A program made the position numbers and the translations under genes. From positions 1 through 64,000 of the forward strand of contig NZ_JPRO01000011.1 of assembly GCF_000737785.1 (NCBI RefSeq): a stretch of 64,000 bases of DNA, in the 5' to 3' direction. The stretch's first letter is position 1. Every line of letters begins with the position of its first letter. Below the pieces are notes generated by a model that saw only the letters and a list, made by a program, of their open reading frames with translations, did not search any database and was not told the DNA's origin. This document shows, piece by piece, positions 9,172 through 17,136 of the stretch. The DNA comes from Chryseobacterium luteum. Its GTDB lineage: Bacteria; Bacteroidota; Bacteroidia; Flavobacteriales; Weeksellaceae.

Positions 9172-9319
9172 AATGATCTGTAAATAACGCCCTAAATATT
9201 AATTTTTTTTTGGGTACGTAAAAAAAGATATTACATTTACTACAGCAGTTCTGCATCATTATTGTCGTTTTTTCAGCACTAATATTAATTGGCTTAATCT
9301 TAATCCTAACAACAGTTAA

Positions 9320-9852
9320 TCATTAATTTCGGAGTGCAGGGAAGAGGCGGACCGATTAAAAGAACATTTGCTTCAAACCGCTCTGTGGGAACAGCGTACT
9401 CAGAAGATGTATGATAAGACGGTCTTAACTCCACGATTAACCGCTTGGTATGGTGATAATAATAAATCTTACGAATCAGCTGATAATAATACATCAGGTA
9501 CAAATCACTGGACCCCGGAGTTGTCATCTTTAAAAGAAAGAATAGAAAAGGAATTTGGTTATCGTTTCAACGGCGTCCTGCTTAATCTTTACCGTGACAA
9601 CAATGATTCTGTTGCCTGGCACAGGGACAAGGAAAGCCGATATGGAAAAAGACCGATCATTGCATCGGTCAGTTTAGGCGAAACAAGAAACTTTGATTTC
9701 AGAAAAAAGACCATCATCAGAGCAAATACAGCCTGCCGCTTCCAAATGGTTCATTGCTCATTATGAAAGTTGACCTACAGGAAAAATGGGAAAACCGGAT
9801 TGCCAAATCTACTATACCCATGAAGAAACGGATTAACCTAACGTTCCATTGA
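9320..9852 (+). pseudogene. alkB: AlkB-like 2-oxoglutarate/Fe(II) dioxygenase, broken
   Basis: AlkB enzymes repair alkylated bases by oxidative demethylation. The frame from 9320 carries family motifs: PRLTAWYGD, 'YRFNGVLLNLYRDNNDSVAW' followed by HRD (the iron HxD), and IIASVSLGETRNFDFRKK. The start is missing; a stop at 9317-9319 precedes the open frame. At the A6 run 9703-9708 the frame is lost by one base, and the true C-terminus (KYSLPLPNGSLLIMK, ending RINLTFH at 9852) continues in the next frame. In that tail the second iron ligand, usually WxHRxPK, reads WENRIAK, so His is replaced by Asn. Loss of the start, a frameshift and a lost ligand together argue for real decay. Confidence 0.8.
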
Positions 9853-9872
9853 TAAGTGAAGTATAATCATAA

Positions 9873-10109
9873 AAAATAAAATTAAATAATAGTTATATTT
9901 CTATTTCATATTACGATTTTAAAAATCTAACCACGCAATCTCAATATGAATTGGCTTTAGGTGAAGGAAGGGTCATCAGTGAAACTTCTAAGGATGGACT
10001 AAAGTTTGTATTGTATGAGCTGTCAAGTTTTTCAGTCGAGATTGTATATAAGATCATCAATAACAAGATAGAAGGTCTTAGCGTCTTCCAGAATAAAGCA
10101 ACTCTGTGA
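9873..10109 (+). pseudogene. Small flavobacterial hypothetical protein, no usable start codon
   Basis: An open frame from 9873 to the stop at 10107-10109 reads YYDFKNLTTQSQYELALGEG, then FVLYELSSFSVEIVYK and NNKIEGLSVFQNKATL. This strongly resembles a ~70-residue protein often seen in Flavobacteriia genomes. No ATG, GTG or TTG lies at the expected start, only ATT codons near 9897-9905. It is either a remnant that lost its start or uses a rare initiation codon. The following ~130 bases to the DJ-1 gene hold nothing recognisable. Confidence 0.5.
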
Positions 10110-10242
10110 CAGATAAGATAATTTTCATTTGTCTGCGTCTCAAAAGGTGTGATCCGGATCATATGAAAAAAGTGACTTAGATCCTGTGTTTAAAACAAAG
10201 ATAAATTCCAACTTTGTAGAAATAAATTAAATAGATATAAAA

Positions 10243-10920
10243 ATGAGCAAAAAAGTTTTATTCGTGCTTACGAGTCACGACAAATTAGGAGATACCGGTT
10301 TAAAGACAGGATTCTGGACTGAAGAATTAGCGGCTCCTTATTATGCATTGTCTGATAAGGGAGTTGAAATTACACTAGCCTCTCCAAAGGGTGGTCAACC
10401 ACCAATTGATCCGAAAAGTGAAGACCCTTCATCTCAAACGGATGCTACACGCAGAATGGACAATGATGAGGTTTTAAAGGAAAAATTAAATAACACCCAT
10501 AAGTTATCGGAAGTCAAAAGTGAAGATTTCGATGCCGTATTTTATCCTGGTGGACATGGTCCTTTGTGGGATCTGGCTGAAGATGAAGCTTCGCAACAAC
10601 TTATCGTTAATTTTTATACGGACGGTAAGCCTGTAGCATTTGTCTGCCATGCACCTGGTGTGTTGAAGGATGTAAAAATAGACGGTGAATATTTGGTAAA
10701 AGGTAAAAATGTCACTGGATTTACCAATACCGAAGAAGATGCTGTGCAATTAACTGATGTTGTTCCTTTTCTGGTGGAAGATATGTTGAAAAAGAATGGC
10801 GGATCATATAGTAAAGTCGAAGATTGGGCTCCCTATGCAGTGGTTGACGGAAGGTTGGTCACAGGACAAAATCCTGCTTCTTCTGAGAAGGTGGCTGATG
10901 AACTTTTGAAGATGATTTAG
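10243..10920 (+). CDS. DJ-1/PfpI family protein (Hsp31/glyoxalase III-like)
   Basis: The product is a 225-residue soluble protein of the type 1 glutamine-amidotransferase-like fold. Visible motifs: VLFVLTSHDKLGDTGLKTGFW near the N-terminus, the oxyanion-side loop 'AVFYPGGHGPLWDLAEDE', and the nucleophile elbow AFVCHAPG with Cys at residue 135 followed by His. Family members detoxify methylglyoxal or act as chaperones/deglycases; the GxxLW(E/D)xxxP style of the N-terminus favours the Hsp31/HchA side. It stands alone, with a terminator about 190 bases downstream. The exact substrate is unknown. Confidence 0.85.
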   Translation: MSKKVLFVLTSHDKLGDTGLKTGFWTEELAAPYYALSDKGVEITLASPKGGQPPIDPKSEDPSSQTDATRRMDNDEVLKEKLNNTHKLSEVKSEDFDAVFYPGGHGPLWDLAEDEASQQLIVNFYTDGKPVAFVCHAPGVLKDVKIDGEYLVKGKNVTGFTNTEEDAVQLTDVVPFLVEDMLKKNGGSYSKVEDWAPYAVVDGRLVTGQNPASSEKVADELLKMI

Positions 10921-11441
10921 TTTTTTCCAGAGGAGCAGGCTTTGATGTTCAACTTTAAAATAATTCCATTATTTTTTAAGAAAAATTAGGATAATAAGGT
11001 CTTTTTTAAAATACAATTAACACTAACAGTCCTCTTCAAATGTATTAAGTTTCCATAATTTTGTGGAGGAAATACTTTTATAAAGGTTTTCATGGTTATT
11101 AGTTTTTTTATCCCCATATTATTTGGGGATTTTTTTATTTCTACAGCAACTAAAATGTTGTAATGTTGAAGCCAAAAGGTTAGACAGTGACAGACAGAGT
11201 ATGGAAACTGAGCTTATCCGAATTATTCATAACAATGAAACCTGTTACTGTTGCAGCTATCGGCCATACGGTAGATGACTTCCTATCGTAAATATACCAT
11301 AGCCAATTCATCATTTTTTTATGAGTTAAAATGCATTCCGATTTACAGGTCTGTTCCCTATCATATTCGTATTCAAATATTCAATGGACACGTTTTGGTT
11401 AATAGATCCCCCGATTCTGTTATTTCTGTTAGTAAAGCATA
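10921..11441. other. Intergenic region with a terminator and no gene
   Basis: About 520 bases. It contains the terminator listed separately at 11110-11137. Beyond it is a very short frame (MKPVTVAAIGHTVDDFLS at about 11235) that looks like a scrap rather than a gene. I see no IS end or RNA. Confidence 0.4.
11110..11137 (+). terminator. Rho-independent terminator
   Basis: ATCCCC and GGGGAT arms around an 8-base loop, followed by seven Ts. An upstream T run (A run on the other strand) may make it work in both directions. Confidence 0.65.
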
Positions 11442-11449
11442 ATGCAATT

Positions 11450-11472
11450 TTGTACTCATAAAATAAGTACAA
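11450..11472 (+). promoter_or_regulatory. Palindromic operator candidate at the start of the NmrA-type gene
   Basis: Perfect 7-base arms TTGTACT and AGTACAA with a 9-base AT-rich spacer. It overlaps a CAATTTTG -7-like box (11445-11452) and runs into the ATG at 11472, so a bound regulator would block initiation. The regulator is unknown; the AraC protein encoded two genes downstream is one candidate. Confidence 0.5.
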
Positions 11473-12386
11473 TGAAAATAGTAATAACAGGTTCTTTAGG
11501 GAACATCGGAAAACCACTCACAAGATTATTGGTTGCAAAAGAACATCAGGTCACTGTGATCAGCAGCAAGCCTGAAAGAATATCTGAAATAAATGCATTG
11601 GGAGCAACGCCTGCAATCGGAACTATTCAGGATACAGCATTTTTAACAGAAACATTCAAAGGTGCGGATGCTGTATACCTGATGGAAGCTTGGGAAGGAA
11701 TTGGAAGTCTCTTTGATAAGGATATCGACTTTTTAGAAGAATTTAAAAAAGCAGCCCATAACTATGTACAGGCTGTTCAAAAGTCAGGCGTTACCAAAAT
11801 TATTCATCTGAGCAGTATCGGTGCACATTCGGATCAGGGAACCGGAAGTCTGCTGGTTCATCACCATGTTGAAAATATCCTGCGAACACTTCCTGATAAC
11901 ATAGCAATCAAGTTTTTGCGCCCCGTCGGTTTCTTCAGCAATGTGTACCGATGGCTGCCGATGATCAGGTCTCAGTATGAGATTATTCAAAGCTACGGCG
12001 GTGACCAGAAAGAACCGTGGGTGTCTCCCTATGATATTGCCTTAACGATTGCTGACGAAATGGGACGACCTTTCAGTGGAAGAACTGTACAATATATTGC
12101 AAGTGACGAAGTTTCCCCTAATGAAATAGCGGGTGCTTTGGGTAAAGCGATTGGTATTGATGCTCTGCAGTGGAAAGTGATTCCGTCAGAAGAATTGTTG
12201 GACCAAATGCTTTCAGCAGGGATCAATAAATGGATTGCCAATGGGATGGTTACAATGCAGAAAGCACAACAAGATGGTAGTTTGTACGAAGATTTTTATT
12301 TAAATAAACCTGAACTTGGCGAAACAAAGCTTAACGATTTTGCCAAAGAATTCGCTGAAGTATATCACAACCAAAATAATTCATAA
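11472..12386 (+). CDS. NmrA-like NAD(P)-binding oxidoreductase
   Basis: The product has 304 residues. I chose the ATG at 11472 (MKIVITGSLGNIGKPLTRLL) because the in-frame ATG ten codons upstream lies before the promoter/operator. The N-terminus is a Rossmann fold with GSLGNIG as the dinucleotide loop. Later motifs, such as VTKIIHLSSIGAHSDQGTG and FLRPVGFFSN, are typical of NmrA/QOR2-like atypical SDRs, which lack a canonical active-site tyrosine and reduce quinones or act as redox sensors. The SDR gene begins immediately after the stop (1 base between), indicating an operon with it and probably with the AraC gene. Confidence 0.8.
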   Translation: MKIVITGSLGNIGKPLTRLLVAKEHQVTVISSKPERISEINALGATPAIGTIQDTAFLTETFKGADAVYLMEAWEGIGSLFDKDIDFLEEFKKAAHNYVQAVQKSGVTKIIHLSSIGAHSDQGTGSLLVHHHVENILRTLPDNIAIKFLRPVGFFSNVYRWLPMIRSQYEIIQSYGGDQKEPWVSPYDIALTIADEMGRPFSGRTVQYIASDEVSPNEIAGALGKAIGIDALQWKVIPSEELLDQMLSAGINKWIANGMVTMQKAQQDGSLYEDFYLNKPELGETKLNDFAKEFAEVYHNQNNS

Positions 12387-12387
12387 A

Positions 12388-13125
12388 ATGAAAAAAGCAC
12401 TCATAACAGGAGCTAATAAAGGAATAGGATTTGAAACCGCCATACAGCTTTTGAAGAACGGCTACTTTGTCTTCATCGGAAGCCGAATTATGGAAAACGG
12501 TCTTTTGGCTGTTAAACAGCTAAATGAAGCAGGATTTGCGAATGTAGAAGCTATTCAGCTGGATGTAACCGATATTGCATCTGTAGAAAAGGCGAGATTG
12601 CAGATTGAAAGTAAAATCGAAGTATTGGATGTTCTGATCAATAATGCAGGGATCAACGGCGGTTTTCCACAAGCAGCTTTGGAAGCCTCAGCTGAAGCTT
12701 TTCAGAAAGTAATGGATACCAATTTAAATGGTGTTTTAAGGGTGACGCAGGCTTTTATCGATATGCTTAAAAAATCAGATGAGCCAAGAATCGTTAACGT
12801 TTCTTCAAGCGGATGCTCACTGACACTGCACTGCGATCCAAGCTGGAAGTATTACAGCCATAAAGCTGCTGTCTATACTGCATCAAAAGCTGCGATGAAT
12901 ATGTACACCATCAATCTTGCGTATGAACTTCGTGATACGCCTTTCAAGGTCAATGCGGTTTGTCCGGGATTTGTGGCGACTGATTTTAACGGTCACAGAG
13001 GTACAGGAACCGCTGAGGAGGGAGGGATCCGTATTGCAAAGTATGCGATGATCGGTGCAGAAGGACCTACCGGAAAGTTTATTAGTGAAGAATATAACCC
13101 TGAAACAGGCGAAACACCTTGGTGA
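12388..13125 (+). CDS. Classical short-chain dehydrogenase/reductase
   Basis: The product has 245 residues, starting at the ATG at 12388 (MKKALITGANKGIGFETAIQ), one base after the stop of the NmrA-type gene. It shows the full classical SDR set: TGANKGIG cofactor loop, NNAG (LINNAGINGG), active-site Ser in NVSSSGCS, YTASK catalytic Tyr and Lys, and PGFVATDF. It would be a cytoplasmic NAD(P)H-dependent carbonyl reductase, close to the carbonyl-reductase-like family that begins 'KxALxTGANKGIG'. The substrate is unknown. Confidence 0.9.
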   Translation: MKKALITGANKGIGFETAIQLLKNGYFVFIGSRIMENGLLAVKQLNEAGFANVEAIQLDVTDIASVEKARLQIESKIEVLDVLINNAGINGGFPQAALEASAEAFQKVMDTNLNGVLRVTQAFIDMLKKSDEPRIVNVSSSGCSLTLHCDPSWKYYSHKAAVYTASKAAMNMYTINLAYELRDTPFKVNAVCPGFVATDFNGHRGTGTAEEGGIRIAKYAMIGAEGPTGKFISEEYNPETGETPW

Positions 13126-13206
13126 TTAATTTATTATTTTTACTGGATATAACATTTGGAGAGAGAAATTCCGGATGTTAAATCCAACATTAAAAAGATG
13201 TTAAAA

Positions 13207-14118
13207 ATGAGAAGTAAACAAAGCAAAATACATAAATTCAAGTCTTTATCTGAGTTTCATGTGATGTTTGCACTACCAAAACCTGAACATCCGCTGGTCA
13301 GTTTTATCCGTCTGGAGAATATGAAAATGCCTGAAAAAACATTGCCCGACTATCTGGTTTTGGATTTTTATAAAATTGCCTACAAGGATAGCATTGGAAA
13401 AGCTAAATACGGACAGCATCATTACAACTTTGGAGAAGGCGGATTGGTGTTTACTGCTCCGGGTCAACTTTTTGAGAAACCGAAGAGCAGCAAGGGCAAA
13501 GGCTGTATCCTGCTGATCCATTCTGATTTTTTCCTGTCTTATCCTTTAGCTAAAAAGATCAGGCAGTATGGATTCTTTTCATATGCTGCGGATGAAGCCC
13601 TTCATTTGTCAGAAAAGGAAAAAGAGACTGTATTCTCAGTCTTCAAAATTATTGACGAGGAGATCAACAGCAGGGTAGACGACTTCAGTCAGGACGTTAT
13701 TATTTCACAGATCGAACTGCTTCTGAATTACAGCAGCCGATTTTACAAACGGCAATTTATCACCTATAAAGCAGTCAATGATGATCTGGTTCAGCAGTTT
13801 GAAGCGGTACTGGATTCCTTTTTTAATTCTGATCACGAATTGCATAACGGAATGCCTTCTGTACAAATTGTTGCAGAGCAACTCAATGTTTCCGCCAATT
13901 ATTTAAGTGATGTGCTCCGCTCATTGACTGGGCTTAATACACAGCAGCATATTCATAACAGGCTTATTGATGCGGCGAAAGAGATATTGTCTACCACCCA
14001 GCTCTCAGTATCTGAAATTGCCTATCATCTGGGATTTGACTATCCACAGTCTTTTACCAGATTGTTCAAGAGCAAAACCAAGCTGACCCCTTTGGAATTC
14101 AGGCAGTCTTTTAATTAG
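13207..14118 (+). CDS. AraC-family transcriptional regulator
   Basis: The frame extends to a TTG at 13156, but I prefer the ATG at 13207 (MRSKQSKIHKFKSLSEFHVM), which matches the usual start of this AraC subfamily; the ATG at 13198 is also possible. The protein has about 303 residues with an N-terminal cupin-like sensing region (GEGGLVFTAPGQLF) and a C-terminal double helix-turn-helix from about residue 205 ('VQIVAEQLNVSANYLSDVLR', 'SVSEIAYHLGFDYPQSFTRL'). It follows two oxidoreductase genes by ~80 bases on the same strand and probably regulates them. Confidence 0.85.
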   Translation: MRSKQSKIHKFKSLSEFHVMFALPKPEHPLVSFIRLENMKMPEKTLPDYLVLDFYKIAYKDSIGKAKYGQHHYNFGEGGLVFTAPGQLFEKPKSSKGKGCILLIHSDFFLSYPLAKKIRQYGFFSYAADEALHLSEKEKETVFSVFKIIDEEINSRVDDFSQDVIISQIELLLNYSSRFYKRQFITYKAVNDDLVQQFEAVLDSFFNSDHELHNGMPSVQIVAEQLNVSANYLSDVLRSLTGLNTQQHIHNRLIDAAKEILSTTQLSVSEIAYHLGFDYPQSFTRLFKSKTKLTPLEFRQSFN

Positions 14119-14199
14119 ACATAGAACACATACAGTGCTTTTACGATATACTGAAAACCAAAAATCCCGACTTTCATCAGGAAATTGTTTTGCAAAATC

Positions 14200-14355
14200 T
14201 TACTTAGCCTCGCCGGGCTTGTGAATGTGAGGTTTGATGTTTCGGTTGAGTTTCAGATGTTACTCTTGGTCGGGGATGGATTGCTTAACCGGTATTTTTT
14301 GCTGAGCAATGGCAAAATTAGAAATCAGCATAAGAAGTACAATTAAATTTTTCAT
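14200..14355 (-). pseudogene. Small secreted peptide gene, interrupted (putative)
   Basis: A minus-strand ATG at 14355 opens a clear signal peptide (MKNLIVLLMLISNFAIAQQ) and 31 codons, ending in TAA at 14260-14262. The same frame then continues with HLKLNRNIKPHIHKPGEAK to a second stop at 14200. Small secreted Lys/His-rich peptides of this size are frequent in the group, so a single nonsense mutation in a ~51-residue peptide gene is plausible. The short form may also be the real product. Confidence 0.4.
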
Positions 14356-14500
14356 CAATATATCTTTGAGTTATCCATGTTACTCTATCACCTCTTTTTA
14401 TACCGCATTGGCTGATAACAATTGAGTGAAATTTATTCTTTTCCTGAACAGAATTGAAACCAACATAATAATGCGGTTCTAATAGTTTTTCAATTATAAT

Positions 14501-15394
14501 TTATTCAGGCTGAATAATGACAAACCTTACCAATGGAAACTCATTTTTTATATGTCCACGAATACGCTGTATGGCCTCTGTAATCTCTTCCGTATCCAGA
14601 TGATCTTCAAAATCAATAATGAGCATTAATACGACTTCCTCTGGTGACTGATAAGTTGACAGAATATTTTTTGTTCTGACCACAGCAGCATCTTTCTCAG
14701 CTAATTTTGCGATCTTTTCTCTTGTTTCAGGAGCTATGCCTTCTCCCATCAATAAACTCCTGCTTTCCCTGGCCAGGATAAAAGAAACAAATACCAGGAT
14801 GAGTCCTACAATAACCGAAGCAAGACCGTCCAATTCTGGTATTTGGAATGAGTGGCTGATCCCCATCAATATCATCACCACGATTAATCCGGCTACTGCC
14901 GCGCCATCTTCAAAAACGACGAGAAAGCTAGCGGGATCCTTGCTTTTAATGATCGCATCCCACCATCCTATACCGTTACGGGTCTTGTTAAATTCTTTTA
15001 CTGCAATAAATAATGAAGTTCCTTCGAAAATAAGGGAGAGCACTAAGACAATGTAGTTCCAGAACGGATCTTTCATCACTTCAGGTTCCAGAATGTGTGA
15101 AATTCCCTGATAAATGGATAAAGCACCACCCAGACCAAATATCAGAATGGAAACCACAAAAGACCAGAAATAGAGTTCCTTGCCATATCCGAAGGGATGA
15201 GATTCATCTGCTGCTTTCTTACTTCTCTTCAACCCATATAAAAGCAAAAGCTGGTTTGTGGTGTCAACGGTTGAGTGAATACCTTCAGAGATCATGGAAG
15301 AACTGTTGGTAAATGCTCCGGCAATAAACTTTGTCAGCGCAATCAGCAGATTGGCTGCAAGTGCACTATAAATTGATTTATGATTATTGGCCAT
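14501..15394 (-). CDS. Cation diffusion facilitator (CDF) family transporter
   Basis: The 297-residue inner-membrane protein has about six helices. The metal site is visible as HSTVD in helix 2 (after MISEGI) and EDGAA in helix 5. The HPFGYGKELYFW motif marks the ZnT9/TMEM163-like CDF branch. CDF proteins export Zn2+, Co2+ or Mn2+ in exchange for protons. The cytoplasmic C-terminal domain (from about residue 215, 'VVRTKNILSTYQSPEEVVLM') is present. It is convergent with the AraC gene and not obviously in an operon. The metal cannot be told from sequence. Confidence 0.88.
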   Translation of the reverse strand: MANNHKSIYSALAANLLIALTKFIAGAFTNSSSMISEGIHSTVDTTNQLLLLYGLKRSKKAADESHPFGYGKELYFWSFVVSILIFGLGGALSIYQGISHILEPEVMKDPFWNYIVLVLSLIFEGTSLFIAVKEFNKTRNGIGWWDAIIKSKDPASFLVVFEDGAAVAGLIVVMILMGISHSFQIPELDGLASVIVGLILVFVSFILARESRSLLMGEGIAPETREKIAKLAEKDAAVVRTKNILSTYQSPEEVVLMLIIDFEDHLDTEEITEAIQRIRGHIKNEFPLVRFVIIQPE

Positions 15395-15470
15395 TTAATA
15401 TGGATGTCAATAGGACAGTTATAAGATTATTTTAATATTTCACAGTGTACAAAAATCATTTTACAATGTG

Positions 15471-15839
15471 CTATTCAATTGTATTCTTCATTCCGGAAAT
15501 AATACGTTGTCTATGGATAAATCCCCAGTCTGCAATTGTATTGGTCAATTGTTTAAGTGATTTTCCGTAATGAGTTATTTGATATTCCACAGCAACAGGT
15601 GCCGTGTTCAGAACATGACGCTCAATCAATTCATTGATCTCCAGATCCTTCAGCTCACGGCTGAGCATCTTACCGGAAATACCCTTAACCTCTTTCAGAA
15701 GTTCAGAATAGCGCATCGGCTTATAGCACAGACAAGCAATAATGGACATTTTCCATTTTCCGTTTAAAATTTCCATTGTATCATTGATTGCCAGTATTTT
15801 TTGGCTGCAATCCTTTACTAAATCAAATTCCTGTTCCAT
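15471..15839 (-). CDS. HxlR-family (winged helix) redox-type regulator
   Basis: The product has 122 residues from the ATG at 15839; a GTG nine bases upstream is the alternative. It is a typical HxlR/DUF24 protein: MEILNGKWKMSIIACL, MRYSELLKEVKGISGKMLSR as recognition helix, and YQITHYGKSL. Cys 11 near the N-terminus (KDCS) matches the redox-sensing cysteine of HypR/YodB-type members; two more (ACLC) follow. It is divergent from the nitroreductase gene, the usual arrangement for quinone or electrophile control. The shared region carries an operator-like palindrome. Confidence 0.88.
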   Translation of the reverse strand: MEQEFDLVKDCSQKILAINDTMEILNGKWKMSIIACLCYKPMRYSELLKEVKGISGKMLSRELKDLEINELIERHVLNTAPVAVEYQITHYGKSLKQLTNTIADWGFIHRQRIISGMKNTIE

Positions 15840-15875
15840 ACCGCTCACTTGGTTACCCGTTTGTCACTATAACTT

Positions 15876-15894
15876 TTTGTCACTTAGTTACAAA
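15876..15894 (+). promoter_or_regulatory. HxlR operator candidate between divergent genes
   Basis: The sequence TTTGTCACTTAGTTACAAA is an inverted repeat (TTTGTCAC against GTTACAAA, seven of eight pairs). A second TTTGTCACT lies at 15860-15868 in direct orientation, giving two half-sites. It sits between the HxlR gene and the nitroreductase promoter. Confidence 0.55.
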
Positions 15895-15911
15895 TATACA
15901 TATTGAAAATA

Positions 15912-15919
15912 TAACTTTG
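15912..15919 (+). promoter_or_regulatory. Bacteroidota -7 promoter box of the nitroreductase gene
   Basis: TAACTTTG matches the TAnnTTTG consensus exactly, 26 bases before the ATG at 15945. A good -33 element is not obvious; the operator half-sites occupy that position, as expected for repression. Confidence 0.6.
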
Positions 15920-15944
15920 TGGATCTAATTAAAAATATCAAAAA

Positions 15945-16574
15945 ATGGATCTAATTAAAAACTTACAATGGCGGTATGCGGTCAAGAAATACTCGGATGA
16001 ATCAGTAAGCGAAGATAAAATCGATCAGATTATCGAAGCTGTCAATCTTACCGCCTCTTCTTGCGGAATACAACCTTACCGATTGTTTGTTATTACCAAT
16101 CCGGAAGTAAGACAAAGATTAGGAGAAGATTCATTCAATGCACAGATCCATGCTTCTTCCCACTTATTGGTTTTTGCTGGATTCAATGAGATCACCAACG
16201 CCTATATAGAAAGCTATGTTGAGATGATGGAGAAGCAACGGAATTTAGAGAGCGGAGGGTTGAAGATATTGGAAGATACTTTAGTAGGCTATTTCTCTGC
16301 TCAAACGCCTGAACAAAATACGATCTGGTCGGACAAACAAGCTTATATCGGTTTGGGAACAGCTTTGATTGCGGCTGCGGAACTTAAAGTAGATGCAACG
16401 CCTATGGAAGGGTTTGATCCGAAATTGTTTGATGAAGTGTTAGGTTTGTCAGAAAAGGGTCTTCATGCCTCGGTTATCATGTCATTGGGCTATCGGGATG
16501 CTGCCAGTGATTTTCTCTCATCAGCTCCCAAAGTCAGATTGCCGATCGATGAATTTTCTATCAGAATAAATTGA
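15945..16574 (+). CDS. Nitroreductase-family NAD(P)H-dependent oxidoreductase
   Basis: The product has 209 residues. The N-terminus WRYAVKKYSDESVSEDKIDQ followed by TASSCGIQPYRLFVI is the FMN-binding start of NfsB-like enzymes, and ALIAAAELKVDATPMEGFDP is the conserved C-terminal FMN-contacting part. Such flavoproteins reduce quinones, nitro compounds or unsaturated aldehydes in the cytoplasm. Divergent HxlR control suggests induction by electrophiles or quinones. A strong terminator follows at 16627. Confidence 0.9.
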   Translation: MDLIKNLQWRYAVKKYSDESVSEDKIDQIIEAVNLTASSCGIQPYRLFVITNPEVRQRLGEDSFNAQIHASSHLLVFAGFNEITNAYIESYVEMMEKQRNLESGGLKILEDTLVGYFSAQTPEQNTIWSDKQAYIGLGTALIAAAELKVDATPMEGFDPKLFDEVLGLSEKGLHASVIMSLGYRDAASDFLSSAPKVRLPIDEFSIRIN

Positions 16575-16626
16575 TACACTGAAAGTGAAAGATTTTTAAT
16601 ATCATAAGACTTGAAGATTTCCTATC

Positions 16627-16660
16627 AAAAAAGCCTGACATTTGTCGGGGCTTTTGTTTC
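16627..16660 (+). terminator. Rho-independent terminator after the nitroreductase gene
   Basis: AAAAGCC-TGAC pairs with GTC-GGGGCTTTT around a short ATTT loop, then a T-rich tail. It lies about 50 bases after the stop. Confidence 0.65.
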
Positions 16661-16715
16661 TTTGGTATCAATACTGGTCATCATTGTTTGTATGAACTTA
16701 CTTATTTTCACAGAT

Positions 16716-16754
16716 CGTTAGTCCCTGCGTTATAAAATCTCCATCGGACTAACG
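16716..16754. repeat. Inverted repeat, 9-base arms
   Basis: CGTTAGTCC (16716-16724) and GGACTAACG (16746-16754) are perfect inverted copies with a 21-base spacer. There is no T tail, so it is not an obvious terminator. It lies in an intergenic stretch without genes. Confidence 0.6.
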
Positions 16755-16889
16755 TAGTCCTATTTGATGAACTTAGGTGTGTTTTTGCAACATGCGCGCT
16801 ATAGGATAAAATCAACAACAGGAATGAAAATAATCATAGATTTTCATAGATAAAGATGTTTTTTTACAAAAGTAAGAGTGCTAAAGCCT

Positions 16890-16917
16890 ATCTATTTACG
16901 TAAAACCGTAAATAGAT
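16890..16917. repeat. Perfect palindrome, 11-base arms
   Basis: ATCTATTTACG and CGTAAATAGAT flank a 6-base spacer (TAAAAC). The inner part, TACGTAAAACCGTA, is itself near-palindromic. It could be an operator or an RNA hairpin; no gene lies directly next to it. Confidence 0.6.
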
Positions 16918-16934
16918 TCAATCCTTGAATGGTG

Positions 16935-16983
16935 GGCCTTCCTCTCATTTAATTTTGCCAATATTTTTTAAAGGCTGGTTTAT
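16935..16983 (-). repeat. Deletion copy of the TetR gene start region found at 28628-28715
   Basis: GGCCTTCCTCTCATTT (encoding MRGRP on the minus strand) followed by AATTTTGCCAATATTTTTT matches the start and upstream region of the intact TetR gene at 28084-28647. The 38 bases that carry the palindromic operator there are missing here. The junction sits in a short repeated ATTTTAATTTTG-like sequence. It is a relic of a second copy of the same regulator. Confidence 0.6.
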
Positions 16984-16985
16984 CA

Positions 16986-17135
16986 ATGCGGATACCAGAA
17001 ATAAAGCTTGTTCTAAATCACCACCCGAACGATAATTCTGCTGGAGTTAAAGAGGATATTACCGTAGAAGGCAAGAGCAGCTATTGGTTTTATAGATTAG
17101 AGAATTGTGTCTTAAAAAAGTTGCCAACTCCATGA
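16986..17135 (+). CDS. Small ORF, 49 aa, hypothetical
   Basis: An ATG opens 49 codons (MRIPEIKLVLNHHPNDNSAG, later YWFYRLENCVLKKLP) ending at 17135, just before the end of the convergent MarR gene. Composition is protein-like but no family is recognised. It may be a gene scrap, since the preceding bases are themselves a relic. Confidence 0.3.
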   Translation: MRIPEIKLVLNHHPNDNSAGVKEDITVEGKSSYWFYRLENCVLKKLPTP

Positions 17136-17136
17136 T

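Noticed and set aside
9941..10162. Minus-strand 73-codon frame
   Set aside because: The plus strand here shows a recognisable flavobacterial small protein, so this is its shadow.
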